A DNA stretch of 64,000 nucleotides from Cyathus striatus (Eukaryota; Basidiomycota; Agaricomycetes; Agaricales; Nidulariaceae), in NCBI GenBank assembly GCA_025738555.1, contig JAOVFP010000005.1:558001-622000 (forward strand). Direction: 5' to 3'. The notes beneath the pieces were generated by a model, which worked only from the letters and a program-made list of their open reading frames with translations, had not been told where the DNA came from and made no database searches. A program made the position numbers and the translations under genes. This document shows, in pieces, positions 10,600-20,659 of this stretch (the stretch's first letter is position 1; every line of letters starts with the position of its first letter).

Positions 10600-11342
10600 A
10601 GTCATTTTTCTTTTATGTTGCCCATTCGGTGTTGGCAGAGGTGTCCCTCTGTTTCTTTTAGGGTCACACGTATGGCTGGGAAGGCTTGGCCGTTGATGAT
10701 TACTGTATCCATTTCGAAGTCCAGTTTTACCTTTAAGTCTTGCATTGTGGGTGTTCCCACTATCATATTGTATCAGTTGAAGTTGGCTATGTTGGCATAA
10801 GCCATTTTTCTGGCTCCTGGTAATCCCAGGTTCAGGTATGTCCCATACTTGATCGTGGATCAGCTTCCAACAGTTCCAAGCTGTAGGATGTATTCCTTGG
10901 ATAGTCAGCTTACAGCTATGTCAGCTGTTTGGGTGTAGGTCAAGGTTATCCCCGTGGTTGTACTCCCAGAGTCCCAGAGTGTCCACACTCTTGATTTTCC
11001 TATGGTTACATAGGTTGCTAGGCACTCCTTTTGTTCTACTGGGATTGTCAGTCTTTTGATTGTTTCCTTCGTGGCTCTCAAGGTTACTCTTCGGATTGTT
11101 GGTGCCGCCAGGGTGTATACTGGTGGTGGTACCACTGGGTACACTACTGATGCTCTCATCGAGTCCTGGTGGTCGTATGGTTGGTAGTAGTCCGACCCAC
11201 TGTCGAATTCATAGTATGGTGACTCCTCAACATCAATGTGTACCACACCTTCCCCATCTCCGTACGGGCCTTGCCCCTCTCTGTCGTTGTCAGGAGTCTC
11301 CTGATTGTTTTGGTTCTCCCTCATATTGGCATCCTCATTCAC
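10600..11342 (-). pseudogene. Gypsy aspartic protease region
   Basis: The open block 11,342-10,905 starts with an acidic, Tyr-rich leader. It then reaches VWTLWDSGSTTTG, which holds the Asp-Ser-Gly active-site triad of retropepsins. The fold continues to about 10,620 in the same direction through TGA stops (around 10,904, 10,860 and 10,770) into YNMIVGTPTM and DFEMDTVIING, the second half of the protease. The upstream boundary (11,387) is sharp, so Gag is not present here. Confidence 0.8.
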
Positions 11343-11387
11343 TGAGTGTGCTGCCCTTAGCTGTTCTCAGTGAGGGAAGGGACAGTC

Positions 11388-11825
11388 AAACATGAACTAT
11401 ATTATAAAAAACATTGTAAGTTGCTGTGTACGTGCATAATATAGGATATAACCTGTATATTGGGTGAATTTTACTAGTAAAAAGCTCAATAACATATGAT
11501 TTATATGTAAGTCGATGACTTAGTCACGGGTCAAGTCAAGTGCATCACTCAGGCACAACTTGACTTGACCCTTCCATTGTCAACTCCATAAAACCAGTAG
11601 AAGTCAAACTGAGTGAAGTGGAGTCGAACCGCGGCAACACTACTATGTAACATGTCGATTTTTTCACCAAAAAATTTGGCACAGCTATTTTATCGTGGGA
11701 ATTTCACAAAAACATCATTTTTGTATGTATTTTGACCTTCTGATTCTGAATCTGTAATTAGTTTGCCCTAAAAAATTCATTTTCCTACTGTAATAAAATT
11801 TGTGGTGTTTAAGTGTCGCAAACTG
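11388..11825. mobile_element. Mariner-like element end (right-end fragment)
   Basis: This stretch is a near-identical inverted copy of 32,447-32,884. It ends in the same terminal sequence (read inward: CAGTTTGCGACACTTAAACA, ending at 11,825) followed by TA. It therefore represents one end of the same mariner-like family. The inner break at about 11,387 joins the Gypsy remnant, which implies either Gypsy insertion into this element or a deletion junction. Confidence 0.8.
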
Positions 11826-11827
11826 TA

Positions 11828-12640
11828 GCAGGCGCAGGCCTTGAGAACATGGGGACCATGTGGACTACAACAAAGCATAAGTAAAGACACAGAGATAGTA
11901 GGCTATTACACACATGAAGGAGATAGGTCCTCTCCCTCAGCAATAAGGCAACTCTCCTCCAAACTTTGATGCTCCAAGAGACTGTGTTGGGCTTTGATCA
12001 TATGCTCGCCACCAAATTGGAAAGATGGCGTCGAGGCAATGGAGGGCTTCTCGACAATACAAGCCTTGTTAGGTGAGTTGGAGTAGCCATTGAAAACCTT
12101 CGCCCCATGTTTATGCTTTTCTATACATCTGGCTCTATGATGAATCAACTTGATGACGTGGCATGTCTAATATCTCGACCTTCTCCCCAATCTTGTTTAG
12201 CTTGCATGCTATTGCAATTTGAATGAGGATGACGAGAGCTGTGCGAAATCTGAAGGTTGTCACGAGTGTAAGGGTCCATCCCAGTATTGAAGCAGGGGAG
12301 AGTGGCCCAAGTGGGTAGTGGGAGTCACCCTGCAAATGAATCTACATCTGCATTGAGCTATCATCAGCATATGGTGCTGTGACATTGACTCTGCCAATTG
12401 TAAAATACAGCTATCAACATCAAGACTGTCCATTGCGTGATGTCCCCAGCTGAGCTGCCTTGTTGCTCGCATCCTCACCATTCTTTTAACAAAGACTTAA
12501 CCTGACGACATGGGATATCAAAATCTTCCACTACCTTCTTGTTTTGGTATAACTGCATTTCGAATCTCGAACTGCAACGTTCGGGGCTTGTGTGAAGCTG
12601 GGAGCACCAGGTACTAGTGATGTATCGAGCTAAAAGAGTG
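11828..12640. other. Unique-looking stretch with no recognised gene
   Basis: Short minus-strand frames at 12,693-12,475 and 12,335-12,135 each contain a similar peptide motif (DIPCRQVKSLL and DMPRHQVDS), suggesting an old internal duplication of a coding segment. I cannot assign a family. No intact gene is visible. Confidence 0.35.
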
Positions 12641-12899
12641 GTGTCAACCAAAATTATCATTAAATATCTAGGTTTAATGATAATGGTAATCATTAAACCT
12701 CTGGCTTATATGAGTGCAATATTTATTATATGCATAAACAGGATTATTCATAAGTAATCATTGTCTATAATACTATTATGTGTACTATTGTTACACATAC
12801 TCATATGTACTCATTACTTCATGTTTCTCATTATTAGTGTACTACTATTACTATTATGAGTACTCATAGGTACTCATTACTGAAAGTTTCTTATTGTTA

Positions 12900-13140
12900 T
12901 ATTGAATATTAGTATAGATGGTTAGGTGATCATAAACAATCATTAATCTGTACTAATTGAATATTGCTATTGTATGAATGGCTAGGTGATCATAAACAGT
13001 CATTAATCTGTACTAATTGAATATTGCTATTATATGAATGGCTAGGTGATCGTAAACAATCATTAATCTGTACTAATTGAATATGGCTATTGTATGAATG
13101 GTTAGATGATCATAAACAATTATTGGTTTTTCTAATTGAA
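12900..13140 (+). repeat. 60-bp tandem repeat, outer block of a solo satellite arm
   Basis: Four near-identical units of about 60 bp carry AGGTGATCATAAACAATCAT and CTGTACTAATTGAATATTGC. The unit closely resembles the outer-arm units at 40.2-41.3 and 43.8-44.05 kb, so this is the same satellite type as in palindrome 2. Confidence 0.85.
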
Positions 13141-13264
13141 TATAGTGATTATTAATGATCATTGAGGGTTTCAAGAGTATATTCACCTACTATTACTGGA
13201 TGTATGGTGATCATTGAATATTGCAAGGGTATATTAGTATATTATTAATACTAGTAAATCCACA

Positions 13265-14060
13265 GCATCACATTTGTCACATTCTTACTGTGTGTCACAT
13301 ATGTCACGCTTATTCCCGCGCATCGCGATTGTCACGTTCCTCCCACGCGTCACACATGTCACACATATTCCCGCGCATCGCATTTGTCACGTTCTTACGC
13401 GCGTCACACCTGTCACACGTATTCCCGCGCATGGGGATTGTCACGCTCTTACCATGCGTCACATATGTCGCACATATTCTGGTGCTTCACATTTGTCATG
13501 TTCTTCCCATGCATCACATCTGTCACACTTATTCCCACACATCGCGATTGTCACGTTCCTCTTGCGTGTCACATATGTCACACATATTCCCACGCATCGT
13601 ATTTGTCACACATATTCCTGTGCATCACATTTGTCACGTTCCCCCAGCGTGTCACATATGTCACACATATTCCCGCGCATCATATTTGTCACGTTCCTCC
13701 CGCACGTCATATATGTCACACATATTCCCGCACATCGCATTTGTCACGTTCTTCTTACATGTCGCATATGTTACACATATTCCTGCGCTTCACAGATGTC
13801 ACATTCTTCCCTCACGTCACATGTGTCACACACATTCCCGCGCTTTGCATTTGTCACGCTATTCATGCGCGTCACGCTTTTGTCACATTCTACCCATACA
13901 TCACATATGCCACGCTTTTCATATATGTAACACATGTGTCACAATTGTCACACTTTACTTATGTGTCATGGTTTTTTTGCATGTCACATTCTTGATAATG
14001 TCACACTTATCAGGTGTTTCACATGTTTTAACACTTGTCACATATTTCAGGTGCAACACA
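13265..14060 (+). repeat. GTCACA/CCCGCGCATC satellite, inner block of the solo arm
   Basis: A long array of degenerate units such as CACATATTCCCGCGCATCGC followed by ATTTGTCACGTTCTTCC. The unit is longer and more variable than in palindrome 1. All three forward frames stay open (ORFs up to 323 codons) because the unit lacks stops; they are not genes. No mirror arm is present nearby, so the 12.66-14.08 kb stretch is a single arm of an element like those at 3.2 and 40.2 kb. Confidence 0.8.
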
Positions 14061-14489
14061 AGATTTTTGCAAATGTCATATTTTCCATCACTTTTTAGAC
14101 CTGATGTGTGGGTATATTCTCATTTGAGTCTTGTTTTCTCTTTATCTCACATTTATTGTATTTCTCTTAATTGTACAATAGTACAATTGTGATGTACCGG
14201 ATATGGAATCTAGTTTGAGTGAATCTCAGCTTATTCACTGTTATATCTGGAATCAGCATTTAAGAAACTCGTCTACATAAGGTACCATTGTCATATGATT
14301 GAAGCTGCTTTGCTGATAGGATGCTGAAGCTACCCAAACACAATTATCACTACCTTTGTGGCATCATGAAGGAAGACCACATAAGCGTAAACAGCAACTG
14401 CTGCTTACGCTTGCCCACTATGCGCCACTACTCAACAAACCCACTACAAAAAATAATAAATCAGATCTATGACATGGGCTAGTGGTTTT

Positions 14490-14650
14490 TAACGGTGCTG
14501 TGCAGTACACTGCATGGTACTGCACAGTACATAAAAAAATGTATGGTACTATTTACGGTATGCACAGTACAATGTATGGTACTTTTCTGGTAATGCATGG
14601 TACTATTTATGGTATGCACAGTACAATTTACGGTACTTTCCTGATAATGC
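14490..14650. repeat. GGTAC-motif array, left end of element X
   Basis: About a dozen copies of a short motif (ATGGTACT, GCACAGTACA, ACGGTATGC) spaced 10-20 bp apart. GTAC is self-complementary, so each copy is a small palindrome. A sparser set continues at 14,760-14,940. Confidence 0.8.
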
Positions 14651-15634
14651 AATTTGGCTGAGTAGTACATGTATGATATTATAAATAATGCTTAAAACAT
14701 TTAGAAAGCAAGAACAACTTATACTACAGTAATAAATAGTGACATATAACATTTATTCTGAGTACCATACATCAATTATGTGAGAAAATACTACGATAAA
14801 TGAAGTACCACATCAAAATTGTTGTATGGTACATCAACATGAGACAATGCCGCGATAATTGGAGTAACACTTCAAAATTAATATACCATACAGCATTAAA
14901 TCTTGTATTAATGTATGGTACATCAATGTTGATTCACACCAAATTTTATATTATATTCACAGCTAAAACTCATATTTCACCAAACAGCTAAGCAATCTAC
15001 TCTGCAATAATCTTAATTATAAAAGATTCCACTCACAATTTCCCACGCCTCCGCTTATTATATTGAATTCCTATTTACTGCTGCTCGCCCCTCTTCCCGC
15101 CCCCGCCGTCTTCTTAAAAATTCCCACGGTGGTCCTCGTTCATTTAATTGACCTTCCATCAATTTTATAGCTATTCATCAACACCTATGCTGCATAAATT
15201 ATAATTGTAGGATTTATTGTACAAAAATAGTAATTATACTGACGTAGAAATTTGAATTATTTCATAATTTTATAAGATCATCATTACCTATAACACCTGA
15301 GGTACAGGCTACTATGTAAAAAAGAATCTGCAACACATGTTCCAAAAAGATTCAAGAAAAAATAGTAGATATTGAGCCAAAAAATGCGATATTATTTGCT
15401 CACTGTTGAGCATGATGATGAGGAAGGGCGCCCATCAACATATCATCCATCAAAATGTGCAACAGCCTTGAGGAAGTGTATTTGATGGCATTGATGGATG
15501 TCAGTGACAGTAGTTGCAAACATGGATAAAAGTGAGAAAATACATGGGAAATGTTAAACAAGACGGAACCTCGAAGGAACTGGTGGGTGGGTGTAAAACA
15601 GAGGAAAAGTAAAGAGAGGCTGCTGCACGTTACA

Positions 15635-15835
15635 TTTACAACATTGCACAGTACATTTACAACATTGCACGGTACTTTATGGTACTACTTCACGGTACTT
15701 TATTTATGAACGGTACTGTATGGTACAGATTTTTGTGCACAGTACGTGATTTTTGATGTGAACGGTACTTGTACGGTACCTTGTGGCAGTGCATGGTACT
15801 TTTACAGTATGCACAGTACTCATGCATGGTATACC
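15635..15835. repeat. GGTAC-motif array, middle of element X
   Basis: Copies of CACGGTACTTTATGGTACT, GAACGGTACT and GCACAGTAC fill this block. The motif set is the same as at 14,490-14,650 and 18,625-18,715. Confidence 0.8.
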
Positions 15836-16654
15836 ACATTAAATATATGCATGTCATTGCAATACATGAAACTCACAACTGTTTCCAAGTACATCTCAAT
15901 TCAAATATTTGCTTTTTAATTGATAAGAGATGTTATAATTATTAGTATGAGAGTGAAGATGGGAGAGGTGTCTTGATGGGCTACTAGATTTTGACATTGC
16001 CCAGATTTTGACGTTGCCCAGATTTTGACGTTGCTGTGGCATTGCCAGTAAAGCAACGTCAAATCTCGCGCGGCAATGTCATGCAATGTCACAGGCAACG
16101 CCAGTGCAGCAAAGTGCTCGCGATCGATTTGCTTATTCCCACACCCCTCACTAATCAATTCCACTGCTAATCATTGTCTCCCACCCCTTCCCTTTCGGTT
16201 ATCACATGTATATCACCATGGCCCGCCTCTCACTCATTGTTTCCCACGCCTCCGCTCTCACTTTTATACCTTTATTACATTTCCCTTAATCAAACACACA
16301 GTCTACTATTTATAATACAACATATTATTACCTATTTCACAGGGGATGGACCATATTACAGTAGAATATTATTTAAAACTGTTTCTAATTCACATGTTTA
16401 ATAGCTTTATCCCCTTCATTACATAGTGAAACATTGTGTGGTACATATATCATAATATATATTAAATAATGCAAAAATAATCGATGAAAATGATAAAGAA
16501 TTGAGCTAAGAAATAAGAAAATACTTGCTCAATGCTGAGCATCATGACAAGGAGGTGTGATGTGTTGCCACAGCAATGAGGAAGGGATCAACACTGCATA
16601 CAAATATAAACAAAGGCAGAACGGAGGGCATGGGAAACATTGAACCTCCAGCAA

Positions 16655-16832
16655 TATCAAAGGCAACGTCACGGCAACGCCATCCGGCAACGTCACAGCA
16701 ATGTCAGCAATGTCAGGCAACATTCGGCAATGCAAGCAACATCATGCAACATCACAGCAATGTCAATTCTCAGATTGGCAATGCAAGGCAACGTCAGGCA
16801 ACGTCACAGACAATGTCAAAATCCTGATTTTC
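16655..16832. repeat. AACGTCA-motif array, middle of element Y
   Basis: A dense series of GGCAACGTCA, GGCAATGTCA and GCAACATCA copies about 9-12 bp apart. Related blocks lie at 15,977-16,110 and 18,395-18,517. Some copies show CG-to-TG or CA changes, the same decay seen elsewhere in the window. Confidence 0.85.
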
Positions 16833-16985
16833 AGATTTCTGTAACTTGTATAAAAATGAGTAGAGTGCATGTATCTCTACCAATCTCTATTTGTTATTAG
16901 TAATAGTATATATCATAAAACTACCAGCCAGCTAAAATCTAAATAATATTAGAAATGTTGTACACAAGTGACAAAATTTCAGTAA

Positions 16986-18234
16986 TTTACACTCCCCCAA
17001 GAGGTCTGTACGGATCCGTACAGACCCATACAGACCTGTATAGATACCATACAGAATTTATATAGTAGCTATTATTATTATTAGAGGTGATTATTCTATA
17101 TGGATTCCATACATATTCTGCATGGACTCTGTGTGGATTTATGCATTGCTGCCTTGTCACACATGTCAAGTGTAACCCTAGGTGAAAAGTGTCACACTAT
17201 ACAAAATCCATGATACACTCAATATATAGTATCATTCTCAATGCATAGTATCACACTTAATGCATAGTGTTATGCTTAATGTATAGTGTCACACTCAACA
17301 CTTAGTGTCACGCTTAATGCAGAGTGTCACACTCAATACTTAGTGTCATGCTTAATGGATAGTGTTATGTTTAATGCTTAGTGTCACACTCAATGCTTAG
17401 TGTCACACTCAATGCTTAGTGTCACACTCAATGCTTAGTGTCACACTCAATGCTTAGTGTCACACTCAACGCTTAGTGTCACACCCAACACTTAGTGTCA
17501 CACTCAACGCTTAGTGTCACACTCAACACTTAGTGTCACGCTTAGTCACACTCAACACCTAGTGTCACGCTTAATGCATAGTGTCACATTTAATGTTTAG
17601 TGTCACACTCAACGCTTAGTGTCATACTCAATGTTTAGTGTCACACTCAACACTTAGTGTCACACTCAATGCTTAGTATCACACTCAACATTTAGTGTCA
17701 CACTCAATGCTTAGTGTCACGCTTAGTCACACTCAATACCTAGTGTCACGCTTAATGCATAGTGTCACACTCAACACGTAGTATCACACTCAATACCTAG
17801 TGTCACGCTTATAGTGTCACATTTAATGTATAGTGTCACACTCAACACCTAGTGTCACACTTATAGTGTCACATTTAATGTATAGTGTCACACTCAACAC
17901 CTAGTATCACACTCAACACCTAGTGTCACGCTTATAGTGTCACACTCAACACCTAGTATCACACTCAACACCTAGTATCATGCTTAATGCAGAGTGTCAC
18001 ATGCAAGGAAATAAGTATAATAAAATTCTGTACAGATTCTGTACAGAATCTGTACAGAATTTTCAGGTCTGTAATGCGGAATTCCAAGGAATTCTGCGTA
18101 ATCTGTACGGAATTTTCGGAATCTGTGCGGAATCTGTACAGACCCAAAAAAACCCCTGCCGAAATGAAAAAAATCTGTACAGATTCCGCATGGATTCCGC
18201 GCGGATCTGTACAGAACACATGGCTAAGTGTAAA
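16986..18234. mobile_element. Element Z: inner element with CTGTACAGA arrays
   Basis: Both ends begin TTTACACT when read inward and reach TCTGTACGG or TCTGTACAG about 15 bases later, giving a short terminal inverted repeat. The end blocks (16,986-17,130 and 18,020-18,234) are arrays of CTGTACAGA-like and GGAATTC-type motifs; the middle (17,180-18,000) is a different satellite. It splits element Y. No target duplication or protein is visible. Confidence 0.55.
17180..18000 (+). repeat. TAGTGTCACACTCAACG satellite inside element Z
   Basis: About forty units of roughly 18-20 bp with consensus CTTAGTGTCACACTCAACG and variants (CTTAATGCATAGTGTCAC). A related but shorter and more diverged array lies at 51,505-51,840. 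Confidence 0.9.
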
Positions 18235-18334
18235 GAGCTCCAAAATTTATGTATTTCACTGTGGGATTGTAAGTATTATTTGTTATACCCTCTCCCCACC
18301 CCCATCCAGTGGTAATATATATTATTAAAATGAG

Positions 18335-18378
18335 AGAACAGTGGGACTTGAACACAGGACCTCAGCACTAATATATGT
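18335..18378 (-). other. tRNA-like relic (B-box)
   Basis: Read on the minus strand, this contains AGTGCTGAGGTCCTGTG followed by TTCAAGTCCC, which matches the T-arm and internal B-box of a tRNA gene. No matching acceptor or anticodon arm is visible, so this is at most the relic of a tRNA-derived retroposon. Confidence 0.35.
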
Positions 18379-18624
18379 AACAACATCAAAAATAAATAAG
18401 CAACGTCACGCAACGTCACACGCAACGCCAGGCAACGTCAAATCTCAGAATGGCAACGTCACGCAACGTCACCAAAGCAACGTCAAAAACCGGGCAACGT
18501 CAAAATCTGTAGGCCCATGTCTTGATGGCCCATACATTATACCCTCATCAACTAGTGTTATAGCATAATAAATAAGTGTTTAATTGATTTTATATAGGGT
18601 AATTAGGTTACAACTTATACCGTA

Positions 18625-18718
18625 AATTAGCATGTGTTGTACTGTATGTACGGTATGTACGGTACATGCACGGTACATTGAGTACCATTCAGTACCATGC
18701 GTACCGTCAAAAACTGTC
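18625..18718. repeat. GGTAC-motif array, right end of element X
   Basis: Copies of GTACGGTA, CACGGTACAT and GAGTACCATT. The block ends in CGTCAAAAACTGTCGGCCCC, which is taken as the right terminus of element X. Confidence 0.75.
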
Positions 18719-19300
18719 GGCCCCTCACAAACAACTTGCTTGTCACACTTGTAATCGCATAAATACCATGATATTCCCTAGAACGCACATAACCTTCCTT
18801 TCCTTAAACTAAAGTCACACTCAGGCCCTACCAACCCACACTCAACAGAACCAACTTCTATGCTAATACTAACCACACTACATAATTACCATGTATCTTC
18901 CAAGAACATGGTATAGTATCAATCAATGACGCTCTCTACCTCTCTGGATGTCTAAACCCGATCCATTTCGTGTTCTTCTACAGAGGTGTTGGTTGTACCA
19001 AGTGCAGGGTGAGCAAAGAAAATTGATCGCGACACAGAGGAAGTGCTTGTATTTCCATTTTCATCCGATACTTGCCGCAAATTCAGTATTAATCGAGACC
19101 CCTAATGACTTCTAAATATTAATCATTGAAGTAAATGATTTATAACTGACCGTAACCGACTGGATTGCATAATACCACCTGTAATTATATGAGGAAGTTT
19201 TAGATAAACAATAATAGCGATCGGATTTACGGGGTGAAATAGATATTAAACACAACTGCATTTGGATCAATTGAACTCCATGTCTGAAGTACATTAATTA

Positions 19301-20657
19301 CTAAACAATGTCTTGATTAGTAAACACCCGATCTGGATTTATTTTCACATGTCTCTCACCAAAGACAATGAAGAAATAAAATATGCCATCACGCATAAAT
19401 GATGCTAGAATTGGGAAGTTGCTTCTTCTACCTTGTAATAAATTTCGCAGTCCTCCTTGAGCAATACTGAGATCCTTCCAAAATCTAAAAAAAGTAAGTA
19501 GAAACATAGCAGCTATTAACACAAATAAGTACATCCTTGTGGGAAGTTGAACTAAACATACAATGGACGGCAAGATTGAGACCGAAATAAACGGTTTGTG
19601 GCAAGTTGAAAAAAATTGGATCTTCAGTTACGCAAACCAATCCTGGAATATTAACAAGATTTTTGGTGTATGCAATGGAAGCTAGTATGTTTAGAATGAG
19701 GAAGAACTAGAAATGTTGATTAGCATTCAACAATTATGTGGCAGTTAGTTATATTAAACAAACCGAAAATTGTGCTAGTACATTTCCACATGTGGATCAG
19801 TCTTAATCACCAAATAGTATTATAACTCACCAAATACACATATCCCTAGAAACCACATGACTATTATTATTTCAGTCTTACATTGACAAATTAGTTTGAT
19901 TGGAAAATATACTTTTTTTGTTGTTCCCATAACATGCACTAACTCGAAATGCAAAGATAAGGTCCACTGCAGTATTCAGTATGACTGTCCCACTATATGA
20001 CTAATGTTATATTCATGGAGCAGAATAAAACAGACTTTCCCACATATAATTATACCAAAGAGCTGCACGGCAGCTGCAGATTAGGTTAGATTCTAGAAAT
20101 GCTTATTTTTCATTCATAATTACAACTGATTTCGTAGATTCAGCTCATGAGACAGTATAATCATGTGAGAATTACTGACATTGGATGACACGGTTCCGAA
20201 TGCATCAAAGAATGGTGCTAGATGGAGCATAATTAAGCCATGTATTTTTCATACTGATGGAGTGCATATTACGAAGGAACGTGCAGATCCTGTAGAACTC
20301 AGAATGTGAGCAGTACATTTGCTTATTAAAGAAATGAAACATACGAGTAATAAACAAAATAATTGTGTCTTGCAATGACATAAAGAACTTTAGGAATGGA
20401 CCAGTTCATTCCGCTAAATAAATGAACACCCATGAGATATATATATTATCTAATGGGATTTCGATCGCACCACCAGATGTATTTCACCTACAGAATATCA
20501 GCATCATATGTAAGTTGTGTTAAATGAAAAATAATACCTCATCGAAAAAGTAGTAAATAATATCATACCCAAGGGAAGATATAACAGCAACTAAATTATA
20601 ATGAGCTGGAAACGATGATTTAACATATAATAACATACTATTGACAGTATTTTCCAT
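19301..20657 (-). CDS. DUF6533-family membrane protein
   Basis: A minus-strand spliced gene. Exon 1 (20,657-20,538) encodes a 40-residue N terminus ending YDIIYYFFDE. After a 50-bp intron (20,537-20,488) come VKYIW and, past another short intron, WSIPKVLYVIAR. This order (YDxxxxxxxEVxYIW, then Trp-rich PKVLYxxxR) is the DUF6533 signature found at the N terminus of many Agaricomycete membrane proteins. Further exons lead to the last one (19,573-19,301), which has a hydrophobic helix and a RDGIFYFFIVF segment typical of the C-terminal part. The cellular role of the family is unknown; it is a predicted multi-pass membrane protein. The middle exons (about 19,700-20,300) are not resolved and contain stops in my reading, so the gene may be damaged. 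Start chosen at the Met just before the conserved block. Confidence 0.55.
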
Positions 20658-20659
20658 TC

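Larger units (their letters stand above)
6800..11387 (-). mobile_element. Ty3/Gypsy chromovirus remnant (pol region)
   Basis: Reading the minus strand from 11,342 down to about 7,030 gives the Ty3/Gypsy order: aspartic protease, reverse transcriptase, RNase H, zinc-binding integrase N terminus, DDE integrase core, chromodomain. A chromodomain at the integrase C terminus is the mark of the chromovirus lineage. The right end stops at 11,387, where sequence matching the inside of a mariner-like element begins, so any upstream Gag and 5' LTR are missing. On the left it reaches the palindromic insertion. Many in-frame stops make it dead. I could not identify LTRs. Confidence 0.85.
15977..18517. 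mobile_element. Element Y: DNA element with AACGTCA arrays and 8-bp TSD
   Basis: The left end reads TGGGCTACTAGATTTTGAC; the right end, read inward, is TGGGCCTACAGATTTTGAC. The termini match at about 21 of 26 positions. The 8-bp direct repeat TGTCTTGA flanks the element exactly (15,969-15,976 and 18,518-18,525), the signature of a transposition event. An 8-bp duplication is known for hAT and KDZ/Zisupton-type transposases, among others. Arrays of GGCAACGTCA occupy both ends and a middle block. The core (about 16,130-16,655) is related to the core of element X. Element Z is inserted in the spacer between the middle and right arrays. There is no transposase gene, so it must be mobilised in trans. 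Confidence 0.8.
14475..18724. mobile_element. Element X: outer DNA element with GGTAC-motif arrays
   Basis: The left end TGGGCTAGTGGTTTTTAACG (from 14,475) matches the right end read inward (GGGGCCGACAGTTTTTGACG, ending at about 18,724) at most positions, so these look like terminal inverted repeats. Arrays of GGTACT, CGGTAC and GCACAGTAC sit inside both ends (14,490-14,650; 15,635-15,835; 18,625-18,715), with a non-repetitive core at about 14,950-15,600. Element Y is inserted between the middle and right arrays. I see no target duplication for X, so its outer boundaries are less certain than those of Y. It encodes no protein. Confidence 0.55.

Noticed and set aside
1..11400. LTR pair for the chromovirus
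   Set aside because: No direct repeat was found between the region below 1,000 and the right end near 11,387; the right end is truncated against a mariner-like segment.
12900..13140. Possible CRISPR-like array
   Set aside because: Units are contiguous tandem repeats without unique spacers, and the genome is eukaryotic.
13221..14192. A 323-codon ORF, the longest in the window
   Set aside because: It is read through the GTCACA/CCCGCGCATC satellite; all three frames are open and there is no start context, domain or codon structure.
17180..18000. Possible telomere- or centromere-type satellite
   Set aside because: The array is short (0.8 kb), lies inside a transposable element and lacks any telomeric TTAGGG-type unit.
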